64,000 bases of DNA. Origin: an uncultured Bacteroidota bacterium (GTDB lineage Bacteria > Bacteroidota > Bacteroidia > Chitinophagales > Chitinophagaceae). The notes under the pieces were generated by a model that made no database searches, was not told where the DNA came from, and saw nothing but the letters and a program-made list of their open reading frames with translations. The stretch is taken from assembly GCA_903824665.1 (NCBI GenBank), contig CAIJXT010000005.1:1-64000 (forward strand), in the 5' to 3' direction. The translations under genes were made by a program, and so were the position numbers. Positions 1 through 7,134 of the stretch are shown here, piece by piece (the first letter of the stretch is position 1; each line of letters starts with the position of its first letter).

Positions 1-262
1 CATTCCATTCAGAGGAAAAACTGACGAAATTGGGATAGATGTGGAAGATCAAATGCCTTTAGGAAAGTGCAGGGAATTGCTAAAAAGCAAGAGCAAGAAA
101 TACACGGACGAAGAAATACTATTGATAAGGGATTGGTTTTACAAACTTGTTCAAATTACCTACGATGAATACTTTGTTAATCAGCGACCTTGTATTACAA
201 TTCCACTAACAGAAAACCAAAATGATGACAATGAGGAACGCCATTATTTACGTGCGGGTTAG
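1..262 (+). CDS. Partial hypothetical protein upstream of recombinase
   Basis: The reading frame is open from base 2, so this is probably the 3' part of a gene that begins before the window, although a GTG at 41 could also start a 73-residue protein. The visible product is hydrophilic, has a lysine-rich stretch (ELLKSKSKKYTDEE) followed by an aromatic-rich helix (IRDWFYKLVQITYDEYF), and has no motif I recognise. Its 3' end overlaps the recombinase start by 41 bases in another frame, which suggests translational coupling. Short ORFs in this position are common next to serine recombinases of integrated Bacteroidota elements. Function unknown. Confidence 0.55.
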   Translation, partial: IPFRGKTDEIGIDVEDQMPLGKCRELLKSKSKKYTDEEILLIRDWFYKLVQITYDEYFVNQRPCITIPLTENQNDDNEERHYLRAG

Positions 263-1829
263 CACAGAAGAACAATCAGAAAAGGGCTACAGCCTTGCAC
301 ATCAGGAAGAAAGACTGCGGAATTACTTCAAGCAGCACAACATAACCGTAGTTGGCTTCTACAAAGAAGACCATTCGGCTAAAACTTTCGAGCGGCCTGC
401 TTTTAATGAACTATTATCCTACCTTAAAAAGAACAAAAAAGCCGTTGACCTGCTGTTGTTCTTGAAATGGGATAGGTTTAGCCGTAATGCAGGAGACGCC
501 TATGGGATGATCAATACGCTGCACAAACTTGGTGTAGAACCACAGGCTATGGAGCAGCCGCTGGATTTATCCGTACCCGAAAACAAAATAATGCTTGCGT
601 TCTATCTTGCCGCACCCGAAGTTGAAAATGACCGCCGTTCACTAAATGTTATTGCAGGAATGCGCAGGGCTATGAAGGACGGCAGGTATTGTACCACTGC
701 ACCCAAAGGTTATAAAAATGCACGCAATGACACGAACAGACCTATTATTGTGCCAGGCAATGATGCCCATTTGGTGCGATGGCTTTTCGAAGAAGTAGCA
801 AGCGGCATCAATAACGTAAAAGACCTTTGGAGGGTAGCGGTCAAAAAAGGGCTAAAGGTGGGTAGAAGCAATATTTTCTACCTGCTTCGCAATCCCGTTT
901 ACATGGGCAAGCTTTATGTTCCTGCATACAAGGATGAGGAAGCAATAATGGTAAAAGGGATACATGAGCCGTTAATTTCTGAAGGGCTGTTTTATGAGGC
1001 ACAGGATGTATTAGATGGTAAGAAAAGAAAACAGGCATCCGTACAAACGGGTAAAGCTGAATTGCCATTGAGGGGCTTTTTAATCTGCCGTAAATGCGGG
1101 AACAGGTTAACTGGCAGTGCATCTACTGGAAGGAACGGTAAATACTTCTATTATCATTGTACGAGTAAATGTGGAGAAAGATACAAGGCAGAAGAAGCCA
1201 ATGATCACTTTTTTTCAGAACTGCAAAAATTCAGCACTTATGAAGAGGAGATTTCACTTTTCGAGGGTATCGCTGCCGATTATTATAAAAAGGCGGGGAA
1301 GCATAGGAGTATTAGCTTAAAAGAAATAGACGAAGCCATAGAGAAGAACCAAGCGAGGATAACCAACGCATTGCGTAAAATGTCGGATGACGAAATAACC
1401 TCGCTTGATTATAGGGAGATTAAAAACCTCTATGAACCCGAAATAGAAAAGCTAACAAAGAAGAAATATGACTTGAGTAAGGTGGATGATAACCTAATGG
1501 CGTACATCAGCACAGCTACAAAGGTACTGCGTGACTTGCCGAACTACTATGAGAATGCAACGCTATCTACTAGGCAAAAGCTGATTGGTTCGATGTACCC
1601 TGAGAAATTGGTTTACGAAAATAAATCTTATCGAACCACAAGAATTAACGAGGCTGCCCGTGTAATATGCAACCCTGACGGGCTTTTAGAAGGACTAAAA
1701 AAAGGACAGGCTTCCGAAATTGGAAGCCTGTCCGAACAGGTGACCCGGATTGGATTCGAACCAATGACCCCCAGCTTAGAAGGCTGGTGCTCTATCCAGC
1801 TGAGCTACCGGGCCGGTACTGCTCAATAA
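222..1829 (+). CDS. Large serine recombinase (site-specific integrase)
   Basis: Large serine recombinase that would cut and rejoin DNA through a covalent serine link during integration or excision of the element. The N-terminal resolvase domain (about residues 6-155) has the catalytic Ser14 in YVRVST and a DRFSRN motif. It is followed by a recombinase domain (about 170-275), a zinc ribbon (C289, C292, C313, C317) and a lysine/glutamate-rich predicted coiled coil (about 360-430). The start is ATG 222; ATG 231 directly before the resolvase strand is equally possible. The last ~23 codons are read from the opposite strand of a tRNA-Arg gene and the preceding ~12 from its terminator, so the C-terminus has probably been set by the integration junction. 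The catalytic core looks intact. Confidence 0.9.
   Translation: MMTMRNAIIYVRVSTEEQSEKGYSLAHQEERLRNYFKQHNITVVGFYKEDHSAKTFERPAFNELLSYLKKNKKAVDLLLFLKWDRFSRNAGDAYGMINTLHKLGVEPQAMEQPLDLSVPENKIMLAFYLAAPEVENDRRSLNVIAGMRRAMKDGRYCTTAPKGYKNARNDTNRPIIVPGNDAHLVRWLFEEVASGINNVKDLWRVAVKKGLKVGRSNIFYLLRNPVYMGKLYVPAYKDEEAIMVKGIHEPLISEGLFYEAQDVLDGKKRKQASVQTGKAELPLRGFLICRKCGNRLTGSASTGRNGKYFYYHCTSKCGERYKAEEANDHFFSELQKFSTYEEEISLFEGIAADYYKKAGKHRSISLKEIDEAIEKNQARITNALRKMSDDEITSLDYREIKNLYEPEIEKLTKKKYDLSKVDDNLMAYISTATKVLRDLPNYYENATLSTRQKLIGSMYPEKLVYENKSYRTTRINEAARVICNPDGLLEGLKKGQASEIGSLSEQVTRIGFEPMTPSLEGWCSIQLSYRAGTAQ
1697..1733 (-). terminator. Rho-independent terminator of tRNA-Arg
   Basis: A perfect 12-bp stem (1704-1715 with 1722-1733, loop GAAATT) is followed on the minus strand by seven T residues (complement of 1697-1703). 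It begins 8 bases after the tRNA discriminator base, the expected place for a tRNA terminator. It lies inside the recombinase reading frame, but as a terminator it works only on the minus strand. Confidence 0.85.
1741..1814 (-). tRNA. tRNA-Arg (anticodon TCT)
   Basis: On the minus strand the sequence folds as a complete 74-base cloverleaf: acceptor GGCCCGG/CCGGGTC with one G-T wobble, D arm GCTC...GAGC, anticodon stem CCAGC/GCTGG around loop CTTCTAA (anticodon TCT, Arg), a 5-base variable loop, T arm ATTGG-TTCGAAT-CCAAT, and discriminator A. The chromosome supplies CC then T after the discriminator, so the final CCA must be completed enzymatically. A terminator follows and a -7-like box precedes it. 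The serine recombinase frame overlaps the gene fully on the other strand, which marks this as the likely attachment locus. Confidence 0.96.
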
Positions 1830-1861
1830 ACGGAACTAACAGCCCCGTTTCGGAAAGTGTG

Positions 1862-1869
1862 CAAAGTTA
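1862..1869 (-). promoter_or_regulatory. Probable -7 box of tRNA-Arg promoter
   Basis: On the minus strand this reads TAACTTTG, an exact match to the Bacteroidota -7 consensus TAnnTTTG. It lies 47 bases upstream of the tRNA 5' end. No TTTG with standard spacing is visible upstream, so only half of the promoter is supported. Confidence 0.45.
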
Positions 1870-1890
1870 AGGAAAAAAAGTACAAGGAAA

Positions 1891-2778
1891 TTAATCATTC
1901 GGAGCTTCTCCGTCCTGAAGGATTTTTACATTCACCAGATCTCTCTGGTAGTTCCACACTTCATCGCCCCATACCAGTCCATCATACTGCCCGGAGGGTA
2001 CAAAAGTATACTTACGTGTGGGATCGTTTGATACCGACACCAGCTTGTCAAAAACGATCATTTGTTTTTCGTTGTCCCAGTTCATTGATGCGGCCACACT
2101 CTTTTTATACTCCAGCACAAACCGTTTTATACGCTGTTGTGGCAGATTTTTAGATGGCACACCAAAAATAGGCACACCAAAAGTCACACCCTTGCCATCA
2201 AAAAACATCGGATCCAGCACCTTGCGGTTGCTGAGCATACCTGCAGAGTTGAGACCAAATAAAGTATATACCTTTTTGCCGCCTACATTGTGCGACATAA
2301 TCCGATAATACAATGCCCCAAACCATTTGCCGCCTGTCAGCACACTGTCTTCCAGCCCTTTTTCTGTTTGCGCACTATAGTCGTTAAGTCCATACAGCTT
2401 CAGTTGTGGCTGCGATACCTGTATAGCACCATAATAGCGTTTGGGAATATTGCCGGGCTCAACACCCCAGTTAAAAATCCGGAAAGTGTTATCGTCGGCA
2501 TTAATAATATTGATGAGTTTCTTCAATGTATCAAACTCATACAGGTAGGAGTTGGGTATTTTGAGCGTTCGTACAAGCTGCCTGGCAAAACGCTCGCTGT
2601 AGGCAATACGCGTATCGGGAATAAATGCCTCATACATAGAGTCGGCAGTGACAATGAGGGAATCCTCCATTTTTCTGAATTTCTCCAGATCCTGTGGATT
2701 TATATTCTGTGCCCGAAGTACCGACCCAAAAGATAAAAGCGCAAATAATAGTGCTATAAAACCTGTTTTCCTGGCCAT
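1891..2778 (-). CDS. Secreted protein of unknown function
   Basis: A 295-residue protein with a clear N-terminal signal peptide (hydrophobic LLFALLSFGSVLRA before the mature start at Gln24). The mature part is rich in aromatic residues and alternating polar/hydrophobic segments. It includes a GLNSAGMLSNRKVLDPMFF segment and a conserved-looking end (FVPSGQYDGLVWGDEVWNY). I do not recognise a named domain. It is transcribed away from the tRNA by itself, and the stop lies about 75 bases from the tRNA 5' end. The start ATG is preceded by a -7-like box at 2802-2809. Probably periplasmic or outer-membrane associated; function unknown. Confidence 0.8.
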   Translation of the reverse strand: MARKTGFIALLFALLSFGSVLRAQNINPQDLEKFRKMEDSLIVTADSMYEAFIPDTRIAYSERFARQLVRTLKIPNSYLYEFDTLKKLINIINADDNTFRIFNWGVEPGNIPKRYYGAIQVSQPQLKLYGLNDYSAQTEKGLEDSVLTGGKWFGALYYRIMSHNVGGKKVYTLFGLNSAGMLSNRKVLDPMFFDGKGVTFGVPIFGVPSKNLPQQRIKRFVLEYKKSVAASMNWDNEKQMIVFDKLVSVSNDPTRKYTFVPSGQYDGLVWGDEVWNYQRDLVNVKILQDGEAPND

Positions 2779-2801
2779 TTACTCCCTTATTTTCGTACCC
2801 T

Positions 2802-2809
2802 CAAACATA
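2802..2809 (-). promoter_or_regulatory. -7 box upstream of the 1891-2778 gene
   Basis: The minus-strand reading TATGTTTG matches TAnnTTTG exactly and lies 24 bases before the ATG at 2778. The -33 element at normal spacing is poor. Confidence 0.4.
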
Positions 2810-2948
2810 AGTAAACTTTTGTTAAAGATACGTTGAATTGAATAGTGCAGATACAGGCATGAGCCGCAAAAACAGCCTGCACTGTATTCATAAAAGTGAT
2901 CCGTACAAGATTACCGGATTGCAGGCTAACTGGGCCGGCCACTTGTAC

Positions 2949-3272
2949 TCACGCCCTGTAACTGGTGCGGTCGCCATCGTCGCCGCCAATTATGAGATTT
3001 ACAACAAGTGCCAGTACAAAGGCACCCGCAGTAGCACAAATTATGGTATTGATCAATGGGTTATGTGTAAACGCCAGGTAATTCTTAAACAGTATTTTAC
3101 CTAACCAACCGCCTACAATACCTATTATTATCGTAGCTATAGTACCATAACCACGGCCCGGTGTAAGTACCTGTGCCAAAAACCCGGCAACGGCGCCAAT
3201 AAAAAGCGTGATCAGGAGCCCCCTCCAGTCATGGAGTTCTTCGGCAAAAGAAAATAATAACAGTAGTTGCAT
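2949..3272 (-). CDS. GlsB/YeaQ/YmgE-type stress membrane protein
   Basis: A short, almost wholly hydrophobic protein (107 residues from the ATG at 3272; the frame stays open to 3317) with three predicted membrane segments. Glycine-rich motifs typical of the transglycosylase-associated / GlsB/YeaQ family are visible: FIGAVAGFLAQVLTPGRGYG and ATIIIGIVGGWLGK. Members are small inner-membrane proteins linked to general stress; the biochemical role is not established. I chose the ATG at 3272 because the longer N-terminus (MCLSISFILLYQTPC) is not family-like. The C-terminus extends slightly past the last helix with GGDDGDRTSYRA. It stands alone, divergent from the TlpA-like gene. Confidence 0.8.
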   Translation of the reverse strand: MQLLLLFSFAEELHDWRGLLITLFIGAVAGFLAQVLTPGRGYGTIATIIIGIVGGWLGKILFKNYLAFTHNPLINTIICATAGAFVLALVVNLIIGGDDGDRTSYRA

Positions 3273-3520
3273 ACAAGGAGTTTGATATAAAAGTATAAAA
3301 CTGATTGAAAGGCACAAAGTTTGACTACAATTTATTTACGCAGCGCCGAAAACATAACTGCAGGAACACAGCACAAAAAACCTGGAAATGATATTCAATT
3401 ATTTGCCCACATAAAAAGTAAAAGTATTGACACCAAATTAATGTTTTATGATTTATTTTTGACGACCCAAACCAACACACTTGGGTATATTTCCGTCTTA
3501 AGCGGAAACAAACAACTAGT

Positions 3521-4954
3521 ATGAACCGATTTTCAATTATTGTCTTGCTGCTGGCCGGCATGGCGTTTAGTGCTGTTGCCCGCGAGGGATACCACATAAC
3601 CCTGAAAGTACCCTCGGTAAAAGACACAATGGTATACCTTGTGCACTATTACGGCAAACCGATGCCTACAATCTACCGGAGAGATTCAGCAAAAATCGAC
3701 AAAAAAGGCGTCGCTGTTTTCGACAGCAAAGACCCCGATTTTACCGGTGGCATCTATATGATGCTGCTATCAGACCGCAAGACTTTCTTTGAGTTCCTGC
3801 TCGACAAAGGGGATAATTTCACAATTACGGCTGATATTGCCAAACTTCCGCTTGGTCTTACATTTACCAATTCACCCGCAAACGATCAGTTTCAGGAGTA
3901 TACCCAATTCCTCAAAGGATACAGCGCGAAGCAGCAGGACATACAAAAAGAGTACACCAATGCAAAGAACGCTGACGACACGGCTGCAATAAAAAAGAAA
4001 GCTGCGGTGACAGCAAAAGAACTGACCGGCTACCGTCGCGAACAGGTAAAAAAGCATCCTGGCACATTACTCTCTTCTATTTTCGGTGCACTGGAGATAC
4101 CTCAGGTACCAGAGGGGCCTCACTATCTGCCCGACGGAAAAACCAAGGATAGCACCTTTGCCTACATGTATTACAAATCGCATTACTGGGATGCCTTCAA
4201 TCTGCAGGACGACCGCCTTATACACACACCAGTTTATGATGCCAAGCTGGATGAGTACTTTAATAAACTGGTATTACCCTGGCCAGACAGCATGATTAAA
4301 GAAAGCAATATGCTGCTGGAAAAAACCAGAGGCTCGAAAGAATTGTTCAAATATACCTTGTGGTGGCTTACCCGTACTGTAGAAAACAGTAAGGTAATGG
4401 GCATGGATGAGGTATTTGTGCACCTCGTAGAAACCTACTACATGAAAGGCGATGCTACATGGCTATCGAGCGACGACCTGAATAAATACATAGACCGGGC
4501 GATGAAAATAGCACCGAATGTGATTGGAAATCTGGCACCGGAAATAAAACTTCCCAACCTTACCACCAAAAAAGAAGAAAGCCTCAACACACTTAAGGCA
4601 AAATATACACTATTGGTATTTTACGCACCAACATGTGGACATTGCAAAGAGGAAATGCCCAAAATAGATTCGCTCTACAGGGCAGTATTGAAAGCCAAAG
4701 GTGTAAAGATTTTTTCGGTGATTACAGAAGCTGATGAAGTTGCTGCGAAAGATTTTCTCACAAGGTACAAGCTCACAGACTGGCTGACCGCATGGGATCC
4801 GGAACATACCGGCGACTGGAGATCTAAGTACGATGTATACAGCACACCAACCATGTACCTGCTGGATGAAAAAAAGATCATACGCGGAAAAAGGCTGGAT
4901 CATAGTAATATTGCAACGCTTGTAGAAATGCTGGAAAACAAAGGAAAAAATTAA
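3521..4954 (+). CDS. TlpA-like thioredoxin with DUF4369/DUF5106-type N-terminus
   Basis: Periplasmic thiol-disulfide oxidoreductase of the TlpA/ResA class in the large Bacteroidota architecture. A signal peptide (MNRFSIIVLLLAGMAFSAVA) is followed by a beta-rich DUF4369-like domain (about 25-125), a helical DUF5106-like region (about 150-320) and a C-terminal thioredoxin fold (about 340-477). The active site is C372-G-H-C375 in APTCGHCKEEMP, and the cis-proline loop is STPTMYLLD. Such proteins reduce or isomerise disulfides in exported proteins. The next gene, a parvulin-type isomerase, starts 23 bases after the stop, so the two probably form a periplasmic folding operon. Its natural substrate is unknown. 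Confidence 0.88.
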   Translation: MNRFSIIVLLLAGMAFSAVAREGYHITLKVPSVKDTMVYLVHYYGKPMPTIYRRDSAKIDKKGVAVFDSKDPDFTGGIYMMLLSDRKTFFEFLLDKGDNFTITADIAKLPLGLTFTNSPANDQFQEYTQFLKGYSAKQQDIQKEYTNAKNADDTAAIKKKAAVTAKELTGYRREQVKKHPGTLLSSIFGALEIPQVPEGPHYLPDGKTKDSTFAYMYYKSHYWDAFNLQDDRLIHTPVYDAKLDEYFNKLVLPWPDSMIKESNMLLEKTRGSKELFKYTLWWLTRTVENSKVMGMDEVFVHLVETYYMKGDATWLSSDDLNKYIDRAMKIAPNVIGNLAPEIKLPNLTTKKEESLNTLKAKYTLLVFYAPTCGHCKEEMPKIDSLYRAVLKAKGVKIFSVITEADEVAAKDFLTRYKLTDWLTAWDPEHTGDWRSKYDVYSTPTMYLLDEKKIIRGKRLDHSNIATLVEMLENKGKN

Positions 4955-4977
4955 AATAAATAATAAACAAACACACA

Positions 4978-6930
4978 ATGCGAAAATTGGTTTTATCATG
5001 CATTGCCGCCGGCACCTTCGTTTCCGGTTATGGGCAATCATTATTCACTTATGGCCCCAATTCGGTATCTAAAGACGAATTTCTCAGGGTGTACAAGAAA
5101 AACAGTATGAACAAGAAGCCCGACATGTCTGAAAAAGAACTGCGGAGCTATCTTGACCTCTATACACTGTTCAGAATGAAAGTGGCTGAAGCTGAAAAGC
5201 AACAGCTGGATACAGTAGGCAGCATAGACCGTGAGCTGACCAACTACCGCAAGCAGCTCTCGAAAAACTACCTGACAGACGAGCAGATAACCAACAAACT
5301 GATTCGCGAGGCGTATGACCGCATGAAGGAAAATATACGTGTTGCCCACATCCTGATCAGCTGCCCTCCCGGCAGTGACACTGTTGCACCAAGGAAGAAA
5401 ATAGACAGCATATACAAACTCATCGATACCAAAGCCCAGACTTTCGAGGCAATGGCAATGGCTTTTTCCGACGACAAAGGATCGAAAGAAAGGGGTGGAG
5501 ACCTGGGTTACTTCACTGCATTGCAGACAGTGTATCCATTCGAAAATGCAGCCTACAATACCGTCAAAGGCAAAATTTCGGCTCCATTTCGTTCACAGTT
5601 TGGATACCATATTGTAAAAGTAATTGATCGCCGTGCCGACAAAGGAGAAATCAAGGTAGCGCAGATCCTGATCCAGACGTCCAAATCAAAAGGAGAGGAA
5701 GGTAAAAAAGCTGCCCGCATGCGTGCAGACAGCGTTATTGCAAAACTGAAAAGCGGAACCTCTTTTGCAAAGCTGGTACAGGAATACTCTGATGACAAAT
5801 ATACAGTTGCCGACAGTGGCGTAATGAAACCATTTGGTGCAGGCAAAATGGTACCCGTGTTTGAAGATGCAGCTTTCGGACTTAAGAAAGTGGGAGATGT
5901 GTCTGTACCCGTAGAAACAGAATATGGCTTCCACATCATCAAGCTCCTTGCAAAAATGCCTCTGCAGCCATTCGATACCCTCCAGCCACAGCTGAAGCGC
6001 AAGGTGGAGAATGACTCCCGCGCACAAACTGCACGTGATATCTTCTATGATAAAATCAAAGCAAAAAATGGCTTCCGTGAATACCCTGATGCTTTTAATG
6101 AGGTATTCAACAAACTGATCATGATCCCCGATACAGGTGCTGACGCCAAAACGATCAAGCCAGGTGACTACAACTACATGAGTAAACCAGTATTTACACT
6201 CGCAGGCAAAAACTATCTGCAGAGCGATTTTGTTGCCTTTCTGTTTAACCTCACACGCGGAAAAATAAACGGACCGAAAAACGCTGTTGTTCGCGATGCA
6301 TACAGTATGTACCTGACCAATACCGTTACTGATTTTCAGGAACACAGACTGGTAGAAGAAAATCCTGATTTCAAAACACTCATGGCCGAATATCGTGATG
6401 GTATCATGCTCTTTGAACTGATGGACCGTAACGTATGGAGCAAGGCTGCAAAAGACAGTACCGGCCTTAAAGCATTCTTCGAAACCCGCAAAGGCAAGTA
6501 CATGTGGGAGCCAGGTTTTGAAGGAGCAGTTTACAAATTCAAAAACAAAGCCACATTCGATACAGGCATGATTATGATCAATGCCGGCAAGTGGACCGAG
6601 GAAGAAATTGCAAAAGCCATCAATACCCAGGATCGCCCGGATGGTGTATCTGTACAACGCGGACGTTATGAATTCTCAAGGTTCAAAGACGCTACCCAGG
6701 CCGAACTGACTGCAAACAAAATCAAGATAATGGCAGGTGAAAACGGTGGCACTACTGCCATTGTTGCCAAGCAGGTATTTAATGCACCTACTGCCAAATC
6801 GCTTGACGAAGCCCGCGGATATGTAGTAGCAGAATACCAGGACTTCCTCGAAAAACAGTGGAACGAAAAAATGCGCCGCGACTATCCTGTAAAAGTAAAT
6901 GAGCAGGTGTTTAAGAGCATGGTGAAATAG
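4978..6930 (+). CDS. Periplasmic peptidyl-prolyl isomerase with two parvulin domains
   Basis: SurA/PpiC-like folding factor of 650 residues with a signal peptide ending near GYGQ. After a helical N-terminal region, parvulin domain 1 spans about 117-215 (begins IRVAHILISCPPG, ends GYHIVKVIDRR) and domain 2 about 223-325 (begins IKVAQILIQT, ends GFHIIKLLAK). The remaining ~300 residues resemble a substrate-binding C-terminal extension. It would catalyse cis-trans isomerisation of Xaa-Pro bonds and chaperone outer-membrane or T9SS cargo in the periplasm. It is cotranscribed with the upstream TlpA-like gene and ended by the strong terminator at 6952. Confidence 0.92.
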   Translation: MRKLVLSCIAAGTFVSGYGQSLFTYGPNSVSKDEFLRVYKKNSMNKKPDMSEKELRSYLDLYTLFRMKVAEAEKQQLDTVGSIDRELTNYRKQLSKNYLTDEQITNKLIREAYDRMKENIRVAHILISCPPGSDTVAPRKKIDSIYKLIDTKAQTFEAMAMAFSDDKGSKERGGDLGYFTALQTVYPFENAAYNTVKGKISAPFRSQFGYHIVKVIDRRADKGEIKVAQILIQTSKSKGEEGKKAARMRADSVIAKLKSGTSFAKLVQEYSDDKYTVADSGVMKPFGAGKMVPVFEDAAFGLKKVGDVSVPVETEYGFHIIKLLAKMPLQPFDTLQPQLKRKVENDSRAQTARDIFYDKIKAKNGFREYPDAFNEVFNKLIMIPDTGADAKTIKPGDYNYMSKPVFTLAGKNYLQSDFVAFLFNLTRGKINGPKNAVVRDAYSMYLTNTVTDFQEHRLVEENPDFKTLMAEYRDGIMLFELMDRNVWSKAAKDSTGLKAFFETRKGKYMWEPGFEGAVYKFKNKATFDTGMIMINAGKWTEEEIAKAINTQDRPDGVSVQRGRYEFSRFKDATQAELTANKIKIMAGENGGTTAIVAKQVFNAPTAKSLDEARGYVVAEYQDFLEKQWNEKMRRDYPVKVNEQVFKSMVK

Positions 6931-6951
6931 ACTGAATCAACTTAGGTTTTT

Positions 6952-6989
6952 TGCACCCCTGCCCGCATCGGCAGGGGTGCATTTTTTTG
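6952..6989 (+). terminator. Rho-independent terminator after the parvulin gene
   Basis: A perfect 12-bp GC-rich stem (6952-6963 with 6970-6981, 6-base loop) is followed by seven T residues. It closes the TlpA-parvulin operon. Confidence 0.92.
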
Positions 6990-7065
6990 TAAGCCTGCTG
7001 GCGCCAAAATGTGGCAGACACTCCACTTCCCGACTGACCTTTGTAAATTTCTTTTCATTATTACA

Positions 7066-7099
7066 TATTGCAATATTTAATCGACTTTGACTATCTTTG
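7066..7099 (+). promoter_or_regulatory. Probable promoter of the BIG2-repeat protein
   Basis: A -7 box TATCTTTG (7092-7099) matches TAnnTTTG. A TATTG -33-like element ends 21 bases upstream. The ATG follows 35 bases later, giving a leader of about 29 bases. Confidence 0.5.
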
Positions 7100-7134
7100 A
7101 AAGCACTCATTCCTTTCTCCGGTAAAGATTTTTT

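Noticed and set aside
2838..3104. Open frame of 88 codons between the secreted gene and the GlsB-like gene
   Set aside because: It overlaps the GlsB-like coding region on the other strand and shows no signal or motif.
5686..6657. 323-codon open frame opposite the parvulin gene
   Set aside because: Phe/Cys/His-rich composition and complete overlap with the well-supported isomerase mark it as an antisense artefact.
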